8,607 nucleotides of DNA from Alphaproteobacteria bacterium (GCA_026421105.1 JAPKDI010000042.1:1-8607), one strand, 5' to 3'; counted from the stretch's first letter, positions 1-6,527 are shown. Numbers and translations are program-made. Notes: a model not told the origin generated them from the sequence alone.

Positions 1-374
1 GGTGAGAGCGGGTTGATGGCAGATGGGTCACCGCCGGCCTTAGCGACGGCATCGCGCATCGCCGCAAGGTCGACGACCGCGGGCACACCGGTGAAGTCTT
101 GCATCAGGACCCGGGCCGGACGGTATGCGATTTCGCGAGGCGCTTTGCGACGCTTGAGCCAGGCGGCCATCGCTTTGATATCCGCCACAGTGACTGTGCG
201 GCCATCTTCATAGCGGAGGAGATTCTCGAACAGGACCCGTAGCGACAAGGGCAATGTGGAGAGATCAAGATCGAGGGCTTTTTCCGCCGCCTTGATACTG
301 AAATAATCGTAGCTACGGTTCCCGACCTTTAGGGTCCGGCGCGTTTTGAGGGTATCCCGGCCGATCGACGCCAC
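1..374 (-). CDS. acnA: Aconitate hydratase AcnA, N-terminal part (gene runs off the left edge)
   Basis: Cytosolic TCA-cycle enzyme that interconverts citrate and isocitrate with a [4Fe-4S] cluster. The 124 complete codons visible match the N-terminus of the bacterial AcnA/IRP-type aconitase family: KTRRTLKVG near residue 10, YDYFSIKAAEKA at about 22-33, then PLSLRVLFENLLRYEDGRTV at about 42-61. The strongly conserved block ARVLMQDFTGVPAVVDLAAM lies at about 87-106. The family is usually close to 900 residues, so only about one seventh is present; the cluster-binding cysteines lie outside the window. The start is a GTG at 374-372 because a GGAGG sits six bases upstream and the family alignment begins there. 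No ATG is available nearby. It is transcribed away from the ccm operon, an arrangement seen in many Alphaproteobacteria. The identification is secure. Confidence 0.95.
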   Translation of the reverse strand, partial: MASIGRDTLKTRRTLKVGNRSYDYFSIKAAEKALDLDLSTLPLSLRVLFENLLRYEDGRTVTVADIKAMAAWLKRRKAPREIAYRPARVLMQDFTGVPAVVDLAAMRDAVAKAGGDPSAINPLS

Positions 375-380
375 TATGTG

Positions 381-385
381 CCTCC
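381..385 (-). promoter_or_regulatory. Ribosome binding site of acnA
   Basis: The minus strand reads GGAGG-CACATA-GTG, a perfect Shine-Dalgarno core six bases before the GTG. It decides the non-ATG start of acnA. Confidence 0.8.
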
Positions 386-459
386 AGGTAGAAAACTAAA
401 GGGGATAGCGGGTCTAGTGACGCGCTACGGCGCGGTTTACCACGCTGGGCGCGGGATTT

Positions 460-639
460 CTACTCGGCGGGCGCGGCCGGGCGGGGCTGCGGCGATGACG
501 ACCTCGACACCAGCGCCGTGACCGCCGCGCGTGCCAAAAAGTCTGTTGCTACCAGCGCGAGGCCGAAGACGTTGACGCCGAAATCGTCTGCGTAAACGCC
601 GGTCCCTAGATCTATCCATGACGGAAAATTACGATGCAC
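460..639 (-). CDS. Possible 59-aa ORF overlapping the end of the 612-887 ORF
   Basis: Reading from a GTG at 639-637 gives a protein-like 59-residue sequence containing FPSWIDLGTGVYADDFGVNV, followed by a moderately hydrophobic stretch (about 21-43) and a Ser/Pro/Ala-rich tail ending at a TAG at 462-460. It overlaps the last 28 bases of the 91-residue ORF in another frame. No good ribosome binding site precedes the GTG and the frame is closed by TGA just upstream. Translational coupling to the upstream ORF is possible, but a frame break joining the two is at least as likely. The competing minus-strand frame here (437-619) is arginine-rich and looks like noise. Function unknown. Confidence 0.22.
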   Translation of the reverse strand: MHRNFPSWIDLGTGVYADDFGVNVFGLALVATDFLARAAVTALVSRSSSPQPRPAAPAE

Positions 640-887
640 AAAGCGCTTTCAAACGTAAGCAGAACACCGAACAGCAGCCCCCGCCAGAACGTGAGATGGA
701 AACTGAGTTGCCGAGCGGTCGGCACCCAAGACAGCAAGAAGATCGGCGCAAGACCCATGACCATCGTGCCGCTGATCGTCGTTGCCGCGGTCACCGCTGG
801 CCAGGCGCGATCGCCGCGGTAGATGCTGAACAACGGTAAATTGCCGAGAATCGCAATTGCCAAAATGATGCAACGGCCCATACGCAT
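612..887 (-). CDS. Small hypothetical membrane protein (91 aa), possibly one piece of a broken gene
   Basis: I do not recognise the family. The 91-residue product has a basic N-terminus (MRMGR) and three likely membrane segments at about residues 6-22, 33-54 and 67-86, with loops containing YRGDRAW and PTARQ. Codon choice is ordinary for this DNA, and the opposite-strand frames are arginine- and glutamine-rich and implausible, so this strand is favoured. The start is uncertain: neither ATG (887 or 881) has a clear ribosome binding site. The same frame stays open upstream to a TAG at 1016-1014 and reads protein-like there, but has no ATG, GTG or TTG start. It is divergent from ccmA. It may be an intact small gene, or the middle part of the frameshifted gene described at 460-970. 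A role in cytochrome c maturation cannot be claimed. Confidence 0.42.
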   Translation of the reverse strand: MRMGRCIILAIAILGNLPLFSIYRGDRAWPAVTAATTISGTMVMGLAPIFLLSWVPTARQLSFHLTFWRGLLFGVLLTFESALCIVIFRHG

Positions 888-1072
888 GCGGCGTGCGGTC
901 GGGTCTTCGGTGCTCGGCCTGCCATGCCAATCGCGCGCTACCCGCTTGGATGTAATGTCGGCAAGGTCATTTAGGGTTCCTATCTCGAACGCCGGTGTTT
1001 GCAGGAGCGGAATCTAGCGCCCTAAACTGCCGACGCCCGTCACAATCCAGTGACGCTGCAACCCAGGCAGCC

Positions 1073-1738
1073 ATGAACACGCACGACGACCCGCGGCACC
1101 ACACGTTTACGGCCGATCGGCTGACCTGCATTCGTGGGCAGCGTGTGGTTTTTTCGGATCTCAGCTTTGTCATCCGGCCGGGAACGGCCACCGTGCTAAG
1201 CGGCCCGAACGGGAGCGGCAAGTCCAGTTTGCTGCGCCTTGTTGCCGGACTGCTCAAGCCTGCGGTTGGTACAATGACGTGGGGAGACGAGCGCACACGG
1301 CCTGATCCGGAATTTCACCGCCAACAGGTTGGCCTCGTCGGGCATCAGGATGCCGTCAAGCCTGCGTTCACTGTGGCCGAGAATCTGCGGTATTGGCGGG
1401 CGATCCTAGGGGGAGCGTCCGGTGAAAATGTCATTGGGGCGGCGCTATCGGCGCACGACCTGGGGCATCTTGCCGATCTTCCCGCCCGGCTGCTATCGGC
1501 CGGGCAACGGCGGCGCCTTAACTTGGCGCGGCTCAACCTCGCCCCGCGACAATTGTGGCTGCTGGACGAACCAACCGTGTCGTTGGATAGCGAGAGTGTC
1601 GCGCGCCTGGAAACTTGCCTTCGGCAGCACCTCGACAACCAGGGCAGCGCCCTGATCGCCACTCACACGCCGCTGAATGTCGGGTCGAGCGCGACGATTG
1701 AACTCGCGCCAGCAACGTGGGATGCCCTCGATGAGTGA
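1073..1738 (+). CDS. ccmA: Heme exporter ATP-binding protein CcmA
   Basis: Cytoplasmic ABC ATPase (221 aa) that works with CcmB. ATP hydrolysis by CcmAB is needed to release holo-CcmE from CcmC for onward heme transfer. Visible motifs are Walker A GPNGSGKSS (about 44-52), a Q-loop-region motif GHQDAVKPAFT (90-100), and the signature LSAGQRRR (141-148), which is the CcmA form of the ABC signature. Walker B LWLLDEP follows at 161-167, with the H-loop histidine in ATH at 198. The ATG at 1073 is chosen because it gives a family-like length and N-terminus; the frame is open back to a GTG at 995, but those 26 extra residues are not CcmA-like. The Shine-Dalgarno is weak (AGGCAG). It is the first gene of the operon, and its stop overlaps the ccmB start by 8 bases. 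Confidence 0.95.
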   Translation: MNTHDDPRHHTFTADRLTCIRGQRVVFSDLSFVIRPGTATVLSGPNGSGKSSLLRLVAGLLKPAVGTMTWGDERTRPDPEFHRQQVGLVGHQDAVKPAFTVAENLRYWRAILGGASGENVIGAALSAHDLGHLADLPARLLSAGQRRRLNLARLNLAPRQLWLLDEPTVSLDSESVARLETCLRQHLDNQGSALIATHTPLNVGSSATIELAPATWDALDE

Positions 1739-2396
1739 GTTTTTCGCGTTGATCCGGCGCGATCTTGTACTCGCGCGCCGCCAAGGCAGCGCTACCACAA
1801 GCGTCGCCGTGTTCTTCATCCTCACCGTGACGTTGTTTCCGTTGGGGATTGGACCCGAGTCAGCACTCCTCGGCACCGTGGCAAGTGGGGTCATTTGGGT
1901 TGCCGCGTTGCTAGCAACGATGCTGTCGCTGGATCGGCTTTTTCAGAGTGATTTTGAAGACGGCAGCCTTGATGTGATCGCGTTGAGCCCGCTGCCGCTC
2001 GAACTGGTGGCGCTGGCAAAGACCCTGGCGCACTGGCTATCGACTGGCCTTCTTCTCGTCGTTCTCAGCCCGTTGCTCGGTCTGCTGATGCAACTTGATG
2101 GGGCCGCGTATCTCACGCTGATCGCGGCGATGGCCTTGGGCACACCGACATTGAGCCTGTTTGGCAGCATTGGTGCAGCGCTGACGGTCGGCGTGAAGCG
2201 CGGCGGCGTCTTGGTATCCCTACTGGTGATCCCGCTTTACATTCCGGTCTTGATTTTTGGCGTCGGTGCAGTGGACGCAGCCGCCGACGGTCTAACACAG
2301 CGACCACACTTATTAATGCTTGCAGCGCTATTTCTGTTCTCGGTGGTGCTCTCGCCCATTGCCAGTGCCGCTGCGTTGCGGCTGAATTTGGAATAA
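1731..2396 (+). CDS. ccmB: Heme exporter membrane protein CcmB
   Basis: Inner-membrane permease partner of CcmA (221 aa, the usual CcmB length). The product starts with a short cytoplasmic segment MSEFFALIRRDLVLARRQGS. About six hydrophobic helices follow, at roughly 24-41, 46-66, 100-120, 129-152, 159-180 and 194-216. The conserved cytoplasmic motif FQSDFEDGSLD lies at 71-81, followed by LSPLPLELVALAK; GTPTLSLFGSIGAALTVG at 137-154 is also typical of the family. The ATG at 1731 lies inside the end of ccmA (8-base overlap), implying translational coupling. An in-frame GTG at 1677 would add 18 hydrophilic residues within ccmA and is not preferred. Its stop forms a TAATG with a mini-ORF that fills the gap to ccmC. 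Confidence 0.95.
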   Translation: MSEFFALIRRDLVLARRQGSATTSVAVFFILTVTLFPLGIGPESALLGTVASGVIWVAALLATMLSLDRLFQSDFEDGSLDVIALSPLPLELVALAKTLAHWLSTGLLLVVLSPLLGLLMQLDGAAYLTLIAAMALGTPTLSLFGSIGAALTVGVKRGGVLVSLLVIPLYIPVLIFGVGAVDAAADGLTQRPHLLMLAALFLFSVVLSPIASAAALRLNLE

Positions 2397-2488
2397 TGAT
2401 GGTGACGCCCGTGTTGAGACTGCGTGCGGCAACTTGCTTTCCACTCACAGCCTCGTGCATTGCCCGAATGATGATCGAGACAGCCTAA
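2396..2488 (+). CDS. Possible 30-codon bridging mini-ORF between ccmB and ccmC
   Basis: A short frame starts ATGATG, with its first A inside the ccmB stop (TAATG at 2394-2398). It ends in a TAA whose last A begins the ccmC ATG (TAATG at 2486-2490). The 30-residue product begins MMVTPVLRLRAATC and ends in ARMMIETA; it has two cysteines, no clear membrane segment and no family I recognise. Its exact stop-start joins at both ends suggest that ribosomes could pass from ccmB to ccmC through it, as a coupling or leader peptide. It could also be a chance open stretch in a 91-base spacer, since 30 codons without a stop is not rare in GC-rich DNA. Confidence 0.25.
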   Translation: MMVTPVLRLRAATCFPLTASCIARMMIETA

Positions 2489-3240
2489 TGGCCAACATGC
2501 ATCGCTTCGCCAACCCTGCACGCTTTGTGCGTCTCTCTAATGCCCTAATGCCATGGCTAATGGGCGCGATGTTGATTTTTTTCGGCGCCGGTCTGTATCT
2601 CGGCCTGATCACCTCGCCACCCGACTATCAGCAGGGCGACAGCGTCCGAATTATGTACGTCCACGTTCCAGCAGCAACACTCGCGTCAGGTGTCTATGCC
2701 TTTATGGCGATTGCCAGCGCCGTAGCTTTGATCTGGCGCCACCCGCTGGCTGATATTGCCGCCAAAGCCTCAGCCCCGATCGGTGCCGTGTTCACCTTGA
2801 TCGCCCTGGTGACAGGCGCGCTTTGGGGACAGCCGACGTGGGGGACCTGGTGGGTTTGGGACGCGCGACTGACCTCGGTGCTGATCATGCTATTCCTGTA
2901 TCTGGGCTATATGGGCTTATGGGAAGCATTTGACGATGATCGGCGCGCGGCCAAAGCCGCTGGCATCCTCGCATTGGTCGGTGCGGTGAACCTGCCGATC
3001 ATCAAGTTCTCGGTCGAATGGTGGAACACGCTGCATCAGCCGGCTAGCATCTTGCGCGCCGACGGGCCGACGATTCACCCCGACCTCCTGACACCACTGG
3101 GTCTGATGTGGGGCGGGTTTGTTTGTTTCTTTGGCGTCGTCCTGATCGTGCGGATGCGACGCGAAATCGTTGGGCGCCGCATTCAAGCGTTGCAGTCTCT
3201 CTATGTCGCTTCAGATGGCCATGCAGCCACGGGAGGCTAG
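2488..3240 (+). CDS. ccmC: Heme-handling membrane protein CcmC
   Basis: Inner-membrane heme-handling protein (250 aa) that binds heme at the periplasmic face and attaches it covalently to CcmE, with help from CcmD. The tryptophan-rich WWD motif is present as WGTWWVWDARLTSVL (118-132). The two flanking heme-ligand histidines are in MYVHVPAA (H59) and NTLHQPAS (H183). PPDYQQGDSVRIMYVHVP and NLPIIKFSVEWWNTLHQP match alphaproteobacterial CcmC closely. About six transmembrane segments fit the family. The ATG at 2488 is used; another in-frame ATG at 2497 is a possible start, while the upstream TTG at 2434 would add 18 unlike residues. No strong Shine-Dalgarno is seen, fitting the TAATG junction with the mini-ORF just upstream. 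Confidence 0.95.
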   Translation: MANMHRFANPARFVRLSNALMPWLMGAMLIFFGAGLYLGLITSPPDYQQGDSVRIMYVHVPAATLASGVYAFMAIASAVALIWRHPLADIAAKASAPIGAVFTLIALVTGALWGQPTWGTWWVWDARLTSVLIMLFLYLGYMGLWEAFDDDRRAAKAAGILALVGAVNLPIIKFSVEWWNTLHQPASILRADGPTIHPDLLTPLGLMWGGFVCFFGVVLIVRMRREIVGRRIQALQSLYVASDGHAATGG

Positions 3241-3338
3241 TATTTGCCGCTTTGTGGACCCATATCAGGGAGGTTCCTATATTGGCACCTTAGGCGCCGC
3301 GCGATTTGCGGGGCAGCCACAACGATACGACGGACATA

Positions 3339-3539
3339 GTGGAAGAGTTTCTTCGAATGGGCGGCTATGCCGCTTACGTTTGGCCAGCCTTCGGGGTGAC
3401 GGTGATTCTTATGGTCGGGCTCTTTTCGTGGAGCCGGATCTCGTTGAAGGCCGCGCAACGCACGCTCGACCTTCTACAAAAAACGCGACGGGCGCGGCGG
3501 CGCAACCTCGATACCACCACGCCAGAATCTGACAGCTGA
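3339..3539 (+). CDS. ccmD: Heme exporter protein CcmD
   Basis: Small single-helix inner-membrane protein (66 aa) that stabilises the CcmC-CcmE heme complex and aids holo-CcmE release. The N-terminus EEFLRMGGYAAYVWPAFGV is the CcmD hallmark. One transmembrane segment follows (about 13-34), then a basic cytoplasmic tail with KTRRARRR near 47-54. The GTG at 3339 is chosen because the family begins immediately before EFLxMGGYA; a TTG at 3306 would add 11 hydrophilic residues and an ATG at 3357 would cut into the motif. It lies 98 bases after ccmC, with GTG overlapping the stop of an open spacer frame (TAGTG), and one base before ccmE. The tail is longer than in the shortest CcmD proteins. Identity is good, the exact start less so. 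Confidence 0.85.
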   Translation: MEEFLRMGGYAAYVWPAFGVTVILMVGLFSWSRISLKAAQRTLDLLQKTRRARRRNLDTTTPESDS

Positions 3540-3540
3540 C

Positions 3541-3984
3541 GTGAAACCGAAACGCAAGCGCCTCTACTTCCTTTTTGCCGGCATGGCAGCACTAGGCCTC
3601 GCGGTCGCGCTTACGCTTGCAGCGTTCGAGGACAACCTCGTGTATTTTAGTAGCCCCACCGACATCTACACCAAGGACATTCCTGGTGATCGCAAGTTCC
3701 GTTTGGGTGGTTTGGTGGAAGAAGATTCGGTTATCAAGACAAACAACGGGCTCACCACGACGTTTAGAGTGACTGATCTTGCCAACACCGTGCCTGTTTC
3801 CTACACCGGCATCCTGCCGGATCTGTTCGGTCCGGGTCAGGGGGTGGTCACCGAAGGCCACCTTGGCGCAAATGGAGTGTTCGTCGCCGAAATCGTTCTC
3901 GCCAAACACGATGAAAATTACCTGCCACCTGAAGTTGCTGAAGCGCTGAAGAAAAGCGGGCAGTGGAAAGGAGGCGCCCCATGA
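3541..3984 (+). CDS. ccmE: Periplasmic heme chaperone CcmE
   Basis: Membrane-anchored chaperone (147 aa) that binds heme covalently and delivers it to the CcmF/CcmH ligation complex. It has a basic N-terminus MKPKRKRLYF, one membrane anchor at about 8-28, then an OB-fold periplasmic domain including YFSSPTDI, RLGGLVEEDSV, VSYTGILPDLFGPGQGVVTE and FVAEIVLAKHDENYLPPEV. The heme-attaching histidine is H123 in AKHDENY, with the conserved tyrosine at 127 (HXXXY type). The GTG at 3541 follows the ccmD stop by a single base; it is the natural start since nothing precedes the basic anchor. The last four bases overlap the ccmF start (ATGA). Confidence 0.96.
   Translation: MKPKRKRLYFLFAGMAALGLAVALTLAAFEDNLVYFSSPTDIYTKDIPGDRKFRLGGLVEEDSVIKTNNGLTTTFRVTDLANTVPVSYTGILPDLFGPGQGVVTEGHLGANGVFVAEIVLAKHDENYLPPEVAEALKKSGQWKGGAP
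3968..3974 (+). promoter_or_regulatory. Strong ribosome binding site of ccmF
   Basis: AAGGAGG lies six bases before the ccmF ATG at 3981, inside the end of ccmE. It is the clearest Shine-Dalgarno in the operon and fixes the ccmF start over the in-frame GTG at 3963. Confidence 0.8.
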
Positions 3985-5981
3985 TCGCCGAACTCGGACA
4001 CTTCGCCATTGTATTGGCGCTCGCGGTTTCGATTGCTCAGGGCACGCTGCCGCTTGTGGGTGCGCATCGCGGCATCGACTCGCTTTCAGCCATCGCACGG
4101 CCCGCAGCGATCATGCAGTTCGTGTTGTTGGCGCTCGCCTTTATCGCTCTGACGATGGCGTTCGTCGGCTCTGATTTTTCAGTGCTCAATGTTTGGCAGA
4201 ACTCGCACACAGACAAACCGTTGCTCTACAAAATGAGCGGCGTGTGGGGAAACCACGAAGGTTCGCTGCTGCTGTGGGTATTGATCCTGGCAGCGTTTGG
4301 CTTTGGTGTAGCAACCCTCGGCAATAACCTGCCGCCCACTTTGCGTACACGCGTGATCGCCATACAAGGACTGATCGGCGTCGGTTTCCTCTTGCTGCTC
4401 GTCTTTCTGTCCAATCCTTTTGAGCGTGTGTTTCCCGTTCCCGCACAGGGCACTGGTCTGAACCCGCTGTTGCAAGACCCCGGACTCGCGTTTCATCCAC
4501 CGTTTCTCTATCTCGGCTATGTCGGGTTCTCGATAGCATTTTCGTTTGCGGTGGCAGCCCTGATTGAAGGCAAGGTGGACGCCGCTTGGGCTCGTTGGGT
4601 TCGTCCGTGGACCCTCGCGGCCTGGGTCGCACTGACAATAGGAATCGCGATGGGTAGTTGGTGGGCCTATTACGAACTCGGTTGGGGCGGCTGGTGGTTC
4701 TGGGATCCAGTGGAGAACGCTTCATTCATGCCTTGGCTGCTCGGCACCGCGTTACTGCACAGCTCCGTCGTCGTCGAAAAACGCGACACGCTGAAGTCTT
4801 GGACTGTGCTGCTGGCGATTCTCACGTTCTCGTTCAGCCTGCTGGGAACCTTCATCGTACGCTCCGGTGTCCTCAATTCCGTGCATTCGTTTGCGACGGA
4901 CCCGGAGCGCGGGGTCTACATCCTCGTGTTTTTGGTTGTGTCCATCGGCGGATCACTGGCGCTCTATGCGTGGCGTGCCCCTGCACTCAAGGCCGGCGGT
5001 GTTTTTGCACCGGTTAGCCGTGAAGGCGCGTTGGTGCTCAACAACCTGCTGCTCATTGCCGCTACGGCGACCGTATTCATCGGCACGATGTATCCATTGT
5101 TTCTGGATGCGATCACGGGTGAGAAGGTCACAGTGGGGCCGCCCTTCTTTAACGCGACCTTTGTGCCATTGATGGTGCCGTTGCTTGCTGTGATGGCAAT
5201 CGGGCCGATGATGCCGTGGAAGCGGGCCGACCTTGCGGGCACGTTGAGCCGTATGAAGATGGCCGCTGCTGTCACGGTTGTCGTCGCGCTGAGTACGCTC
5301 TATCTGTCGGGCTTTGACCCGATCCTCGCCGTACTTGGTATGGCGTTGGGCACCTGGCTGGTGGTTGGTGCTTTGGTCGACATCGGAGAGCGCACCCAGC
5401 TGTTCCGCATTCCCCTGCGCGACACCTTGCGGCGAGGCCGCAACCTACCGCGATCCGCTTGGGGCGGGGCAATTGCCCATGCCGGGATGGGCGTGGCGAT
5501 CCTGGGGATGACCGGGACCCTCGCGTGGGAAATCGAAAAGCTGCAAATCATGCGGCCCGGCGAACGCATCGATATCGCCGGCTATGAGTTGGAATTCCGT
5601 GGCGTGGAACCGGTCACCGGCCCCAACTACGAGGCGGCGCGCGGGACGTTCCACGTTTACCTCAATGACGAACTCGTCGAGATCATGCAACCCGAGAGCA
5701 GGCGGTTCACCGATCCACCGATGGTGACCACGGAAGCGGCAATCCGCCCCCGCAACTTCGGTGACCTCTATGCGGTGGTCGGCGATTCGAATGGTGACGG
5801 CGGATTTGCCACGCGCATTTATCACAAGCCCATGATCAATTGGCTTTGGATCGGATCGTTGATGATGGCAGCCGGTGGACTAGTCTCTCTCACCGATCGC
5901 CGTTTGCGCGTTGGCGCCCCGCGTCGCAGCGCGGCGACGGCAAAAACTGAACACCGCCCACAGCAAGAAGCGGCGACGTAG
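3981..5981 (+). CDS. ccmF: Cytochrome c heme lyase subunit CcmF
   Basis: Large polytopic inner-membrane protein (666 aa, normal for the family) that takes heme from holo-CcmE and ligates it to apocytochrome c together with CcmH and CcmI. The tryptophan-rich periplasmic motif is WGGWWFWDPVENASFMPWL (235-253). Conserved histidines correspond to those known as heme ligands in the family: H173 in AFHPP, H260 in ALLHSS, H302 in SVHSF and H500 in AIAHAGMG. The N-terminal block HFAIVLALAVS and SGVWGNHEGSLLLW (86-99) are also typical. About 14-15 hydrophobic helices alternate with loops; a periplasmic domain at about 515-615 precedes the final helix (618-636). The ATG at 3981 has a strong ribosome binding site and overlaps the ccmE stop by 4 bases. 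The tail is Ala/Arg/Gln-rich. The stop abuts the ccmG ATG with no gap. Confidence 0.97.
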   Translation: MIAELGHFAIVLALAVSIAQGTLPLVGAHRGIDSLSAIARPAAIMQFVLLALAFIALTMAFVGSDFSVLNVWQNSHTDKPLLYKMSGVWGNHEGSLLLWVLILAAFGFGVATLGNNLPPTLRTRVIAIQGLIGVGFLLLLVFLSNPFERVFPVPAQGTGLNPLLQDPGLAFHPPFLYLGYVGFSIAFSFAVAALIEGKVDAAWARWVRPWTLAAWVALTIGIAMGSWWAYYELGWGGWWFWDPVENASFMPWLLGTALLHSSVVVEKRDTLKSWTVLLAILTFSFSLLGTFIVRSGVLNSVHSFATDPERGVYILVFLVVSIGGSLALYAWRAPALKAGGVFAPVSREGALVLNNLLLIAATATVFIGTMYPLFLDAITGEKVTVGPPFFNATFVPLMVPLLAVMAIGPMMPWKRADLAGTLSRMKMAAAVTVVVALSTLYLSGFDPILAVLGMALGTWLVVGALVDIGERTQLFRIPLRDTLRRGRNLPRSAWGGAIAHAGMGVAILGMTGTLAWEIEKLQIMRPGERIDIAGYELEFRGVEPVTGPNYEAARGTFHVYLNDELVEIMQPESRRFTDPPMVTTEAAIRPRNFGDLYAVVGDSNGDGGFATRIYHKPMINWLWIGSLMMAAGGLVSLTDRRLRVGAPRRSAATAKTEHRPQQEAAT

Positions 5982-6527
5982 ATGCATCTGCGCTACTTGC
6001 TGCCCGGGCTTGGCTTCCTTGTGCTCGCCGTGGGACTTGGCGTTGGGCTGACCCTCAAGCCGCGTGAAATTCCGTCGGCGTTGATCGGTAAACCCGTGCC
6101 CGAATTCGACCTGCCAGCCGTCGAAGGCCGCGACGGCGGTCTGTCCAGCGCTGACTTAAGAACGGGGACGCCGGTCTTGGTCAACGTATTTGCATCATGG
6201 TGTGGCCCGTGCAGGCAGGAACACCCTTTGTTCATGGAACTAGCCCGCACGACGGACTTCACCATTTTTGGCCTGAATCAACGGGACGCGCCTGACGACG
6301 CCTCACGCTGGCTCGAAGTCTTTGGCGATCCTTACGATAAGACCGGCGCTGATCTGAGCGGGAGGACGTCGATCGACTGGGGGGTGTACGGCGTGCCAGA
6401 AACTTTTGTCGTCGATGGCAGCGGGTGCATTCAATACAAACATATCAGCGTCATGACCCGCGACGTACTGGAAGAAGAAATTCTGCCGCGCATGCGTGGC
6501 CAAAAACACGTGCCCTGCGAGAAATGA
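5982..6527 (+). CDS. ccmG: Thiol:disulfide interchange protein CcmG (DsbE)
   Basis: Membrane-anchored periplasmic thioredoxin-like reductase (181 aa) that keeps apocytochrome c, or CcmH, cysteines reduced; electrons would come from CcdA/DsbD outside this window. An uncleaved N-terminal anchor (about 6-24) is followed by GKPVPEFDLPAV (36-47), the active site FASWCGPCRQEHP (C74, C77), and the cis-proline motif GVYGVPETF (134-142). The C-terminal DGSGCIQYKH matches the family apart from a cysteine, C149, in a place usually not cysteine; C179 near the end is a further one. GLNQRDAP replaces the more common GLNYKD. The ATG follows the ccmF TAG directly, and the stop overlaps ccmH by 4 bases (ATGA). 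Confidence 0.95.
   Translation: MHLRYLLPGLGFLVLAVGLGVGLTLKPREIPSALIGKPVPEFDLPAVEGRDGGLSSADLRTGTPVLVNVFASWCGPCRQEHPLFMELARTTDFTIFGLNQRDAPDDASRWLEVFGDPYDKTGADLSGRTSIDWGVYGVPETFVVDGSGCIQYKHISVMTRDVLEEEILPRMRGQKHVPCEK

Larger units (their letters stand above)
460..970 (-). pseudogene. Putative frameshifted small membrane-protein gene (two single-base breaks)
   Basis: This is an alternative reading of the acnA-ccmA gap. An ATG at 970-968 is preceded by AGGAA five to six bases upstream, the best start signal on this strand, but its frame stops after 10 codons (MTLPTLHPSG). Adding one G to the GGG run at 943-941 would carry that frame into the basic leader and the three-helix 91-residue ORF. Adding one T to the TTTT run at 628-625 would carry that ORF into the 59-residue frame ending at 460. 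The repaired product would be about 170 residues, with three or four membrane segments and a Ser/Pro/Ala tail. No known family was recognised. The reconstruction is inference; the pieces could also be independent ORFs. No other gene in the window shows a frame break, which argues against general sequencing error. Confidence 0.3.

Noticed and set aside
421..434. CGCGC-TACG-GCGCG hairpin between the small ORF and acnA
   Set aside because: The stem is only five base pairs and no T-run follows on either strand, so a terminator call is not supported.
437..619. 60-residue minus-strand frame next to acnA
   Set aside because: Very arginine-rich with no domain character; the overlapping frame at 460-639 reads much more like protein.
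618..839. Plus-strand frames opposite the small membrane protein
   Set aside because: Composition is dominated by Arg, Gln, His and Pro, typical of an antisense shadow of a hydrophobic coding frame.
999..1028. Possible ccmA promoter with TTGCAG and TAAACT spaced by 18 bases
   Set aside because: Matches to the sigma-70 consensus are only 3/6 and 4/6; at this level such pairs arise by chance in any 100-base stretch.
2434..2487. TTG start extending CcmC by 18 residues
   Set aside because: The extra residues are hydrophilic, unlike known CcmC N-termini, and the ATG at 2488 fits the family length.
3278..3283. TATATT, a good -10 look-alike upstream of ccmD
   Set aside because: No acceptable -35 element lies 16-18 bases upstream, so an internal promoter cannot be supported.
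3170..3532. 120-residue plus-strand frame overlapping ccmC end, spacer and ccmD
   Set aside because: It is out of frame with recognisable CcmC and CcmD sequences and has no family features; a shadow frame.
4186..4725. 179-residue minus-strand frame within ccmF
   Set aside because: Antisense to the highly conserved CcmF WWD region, arginine/proline-rich and without a start signal.
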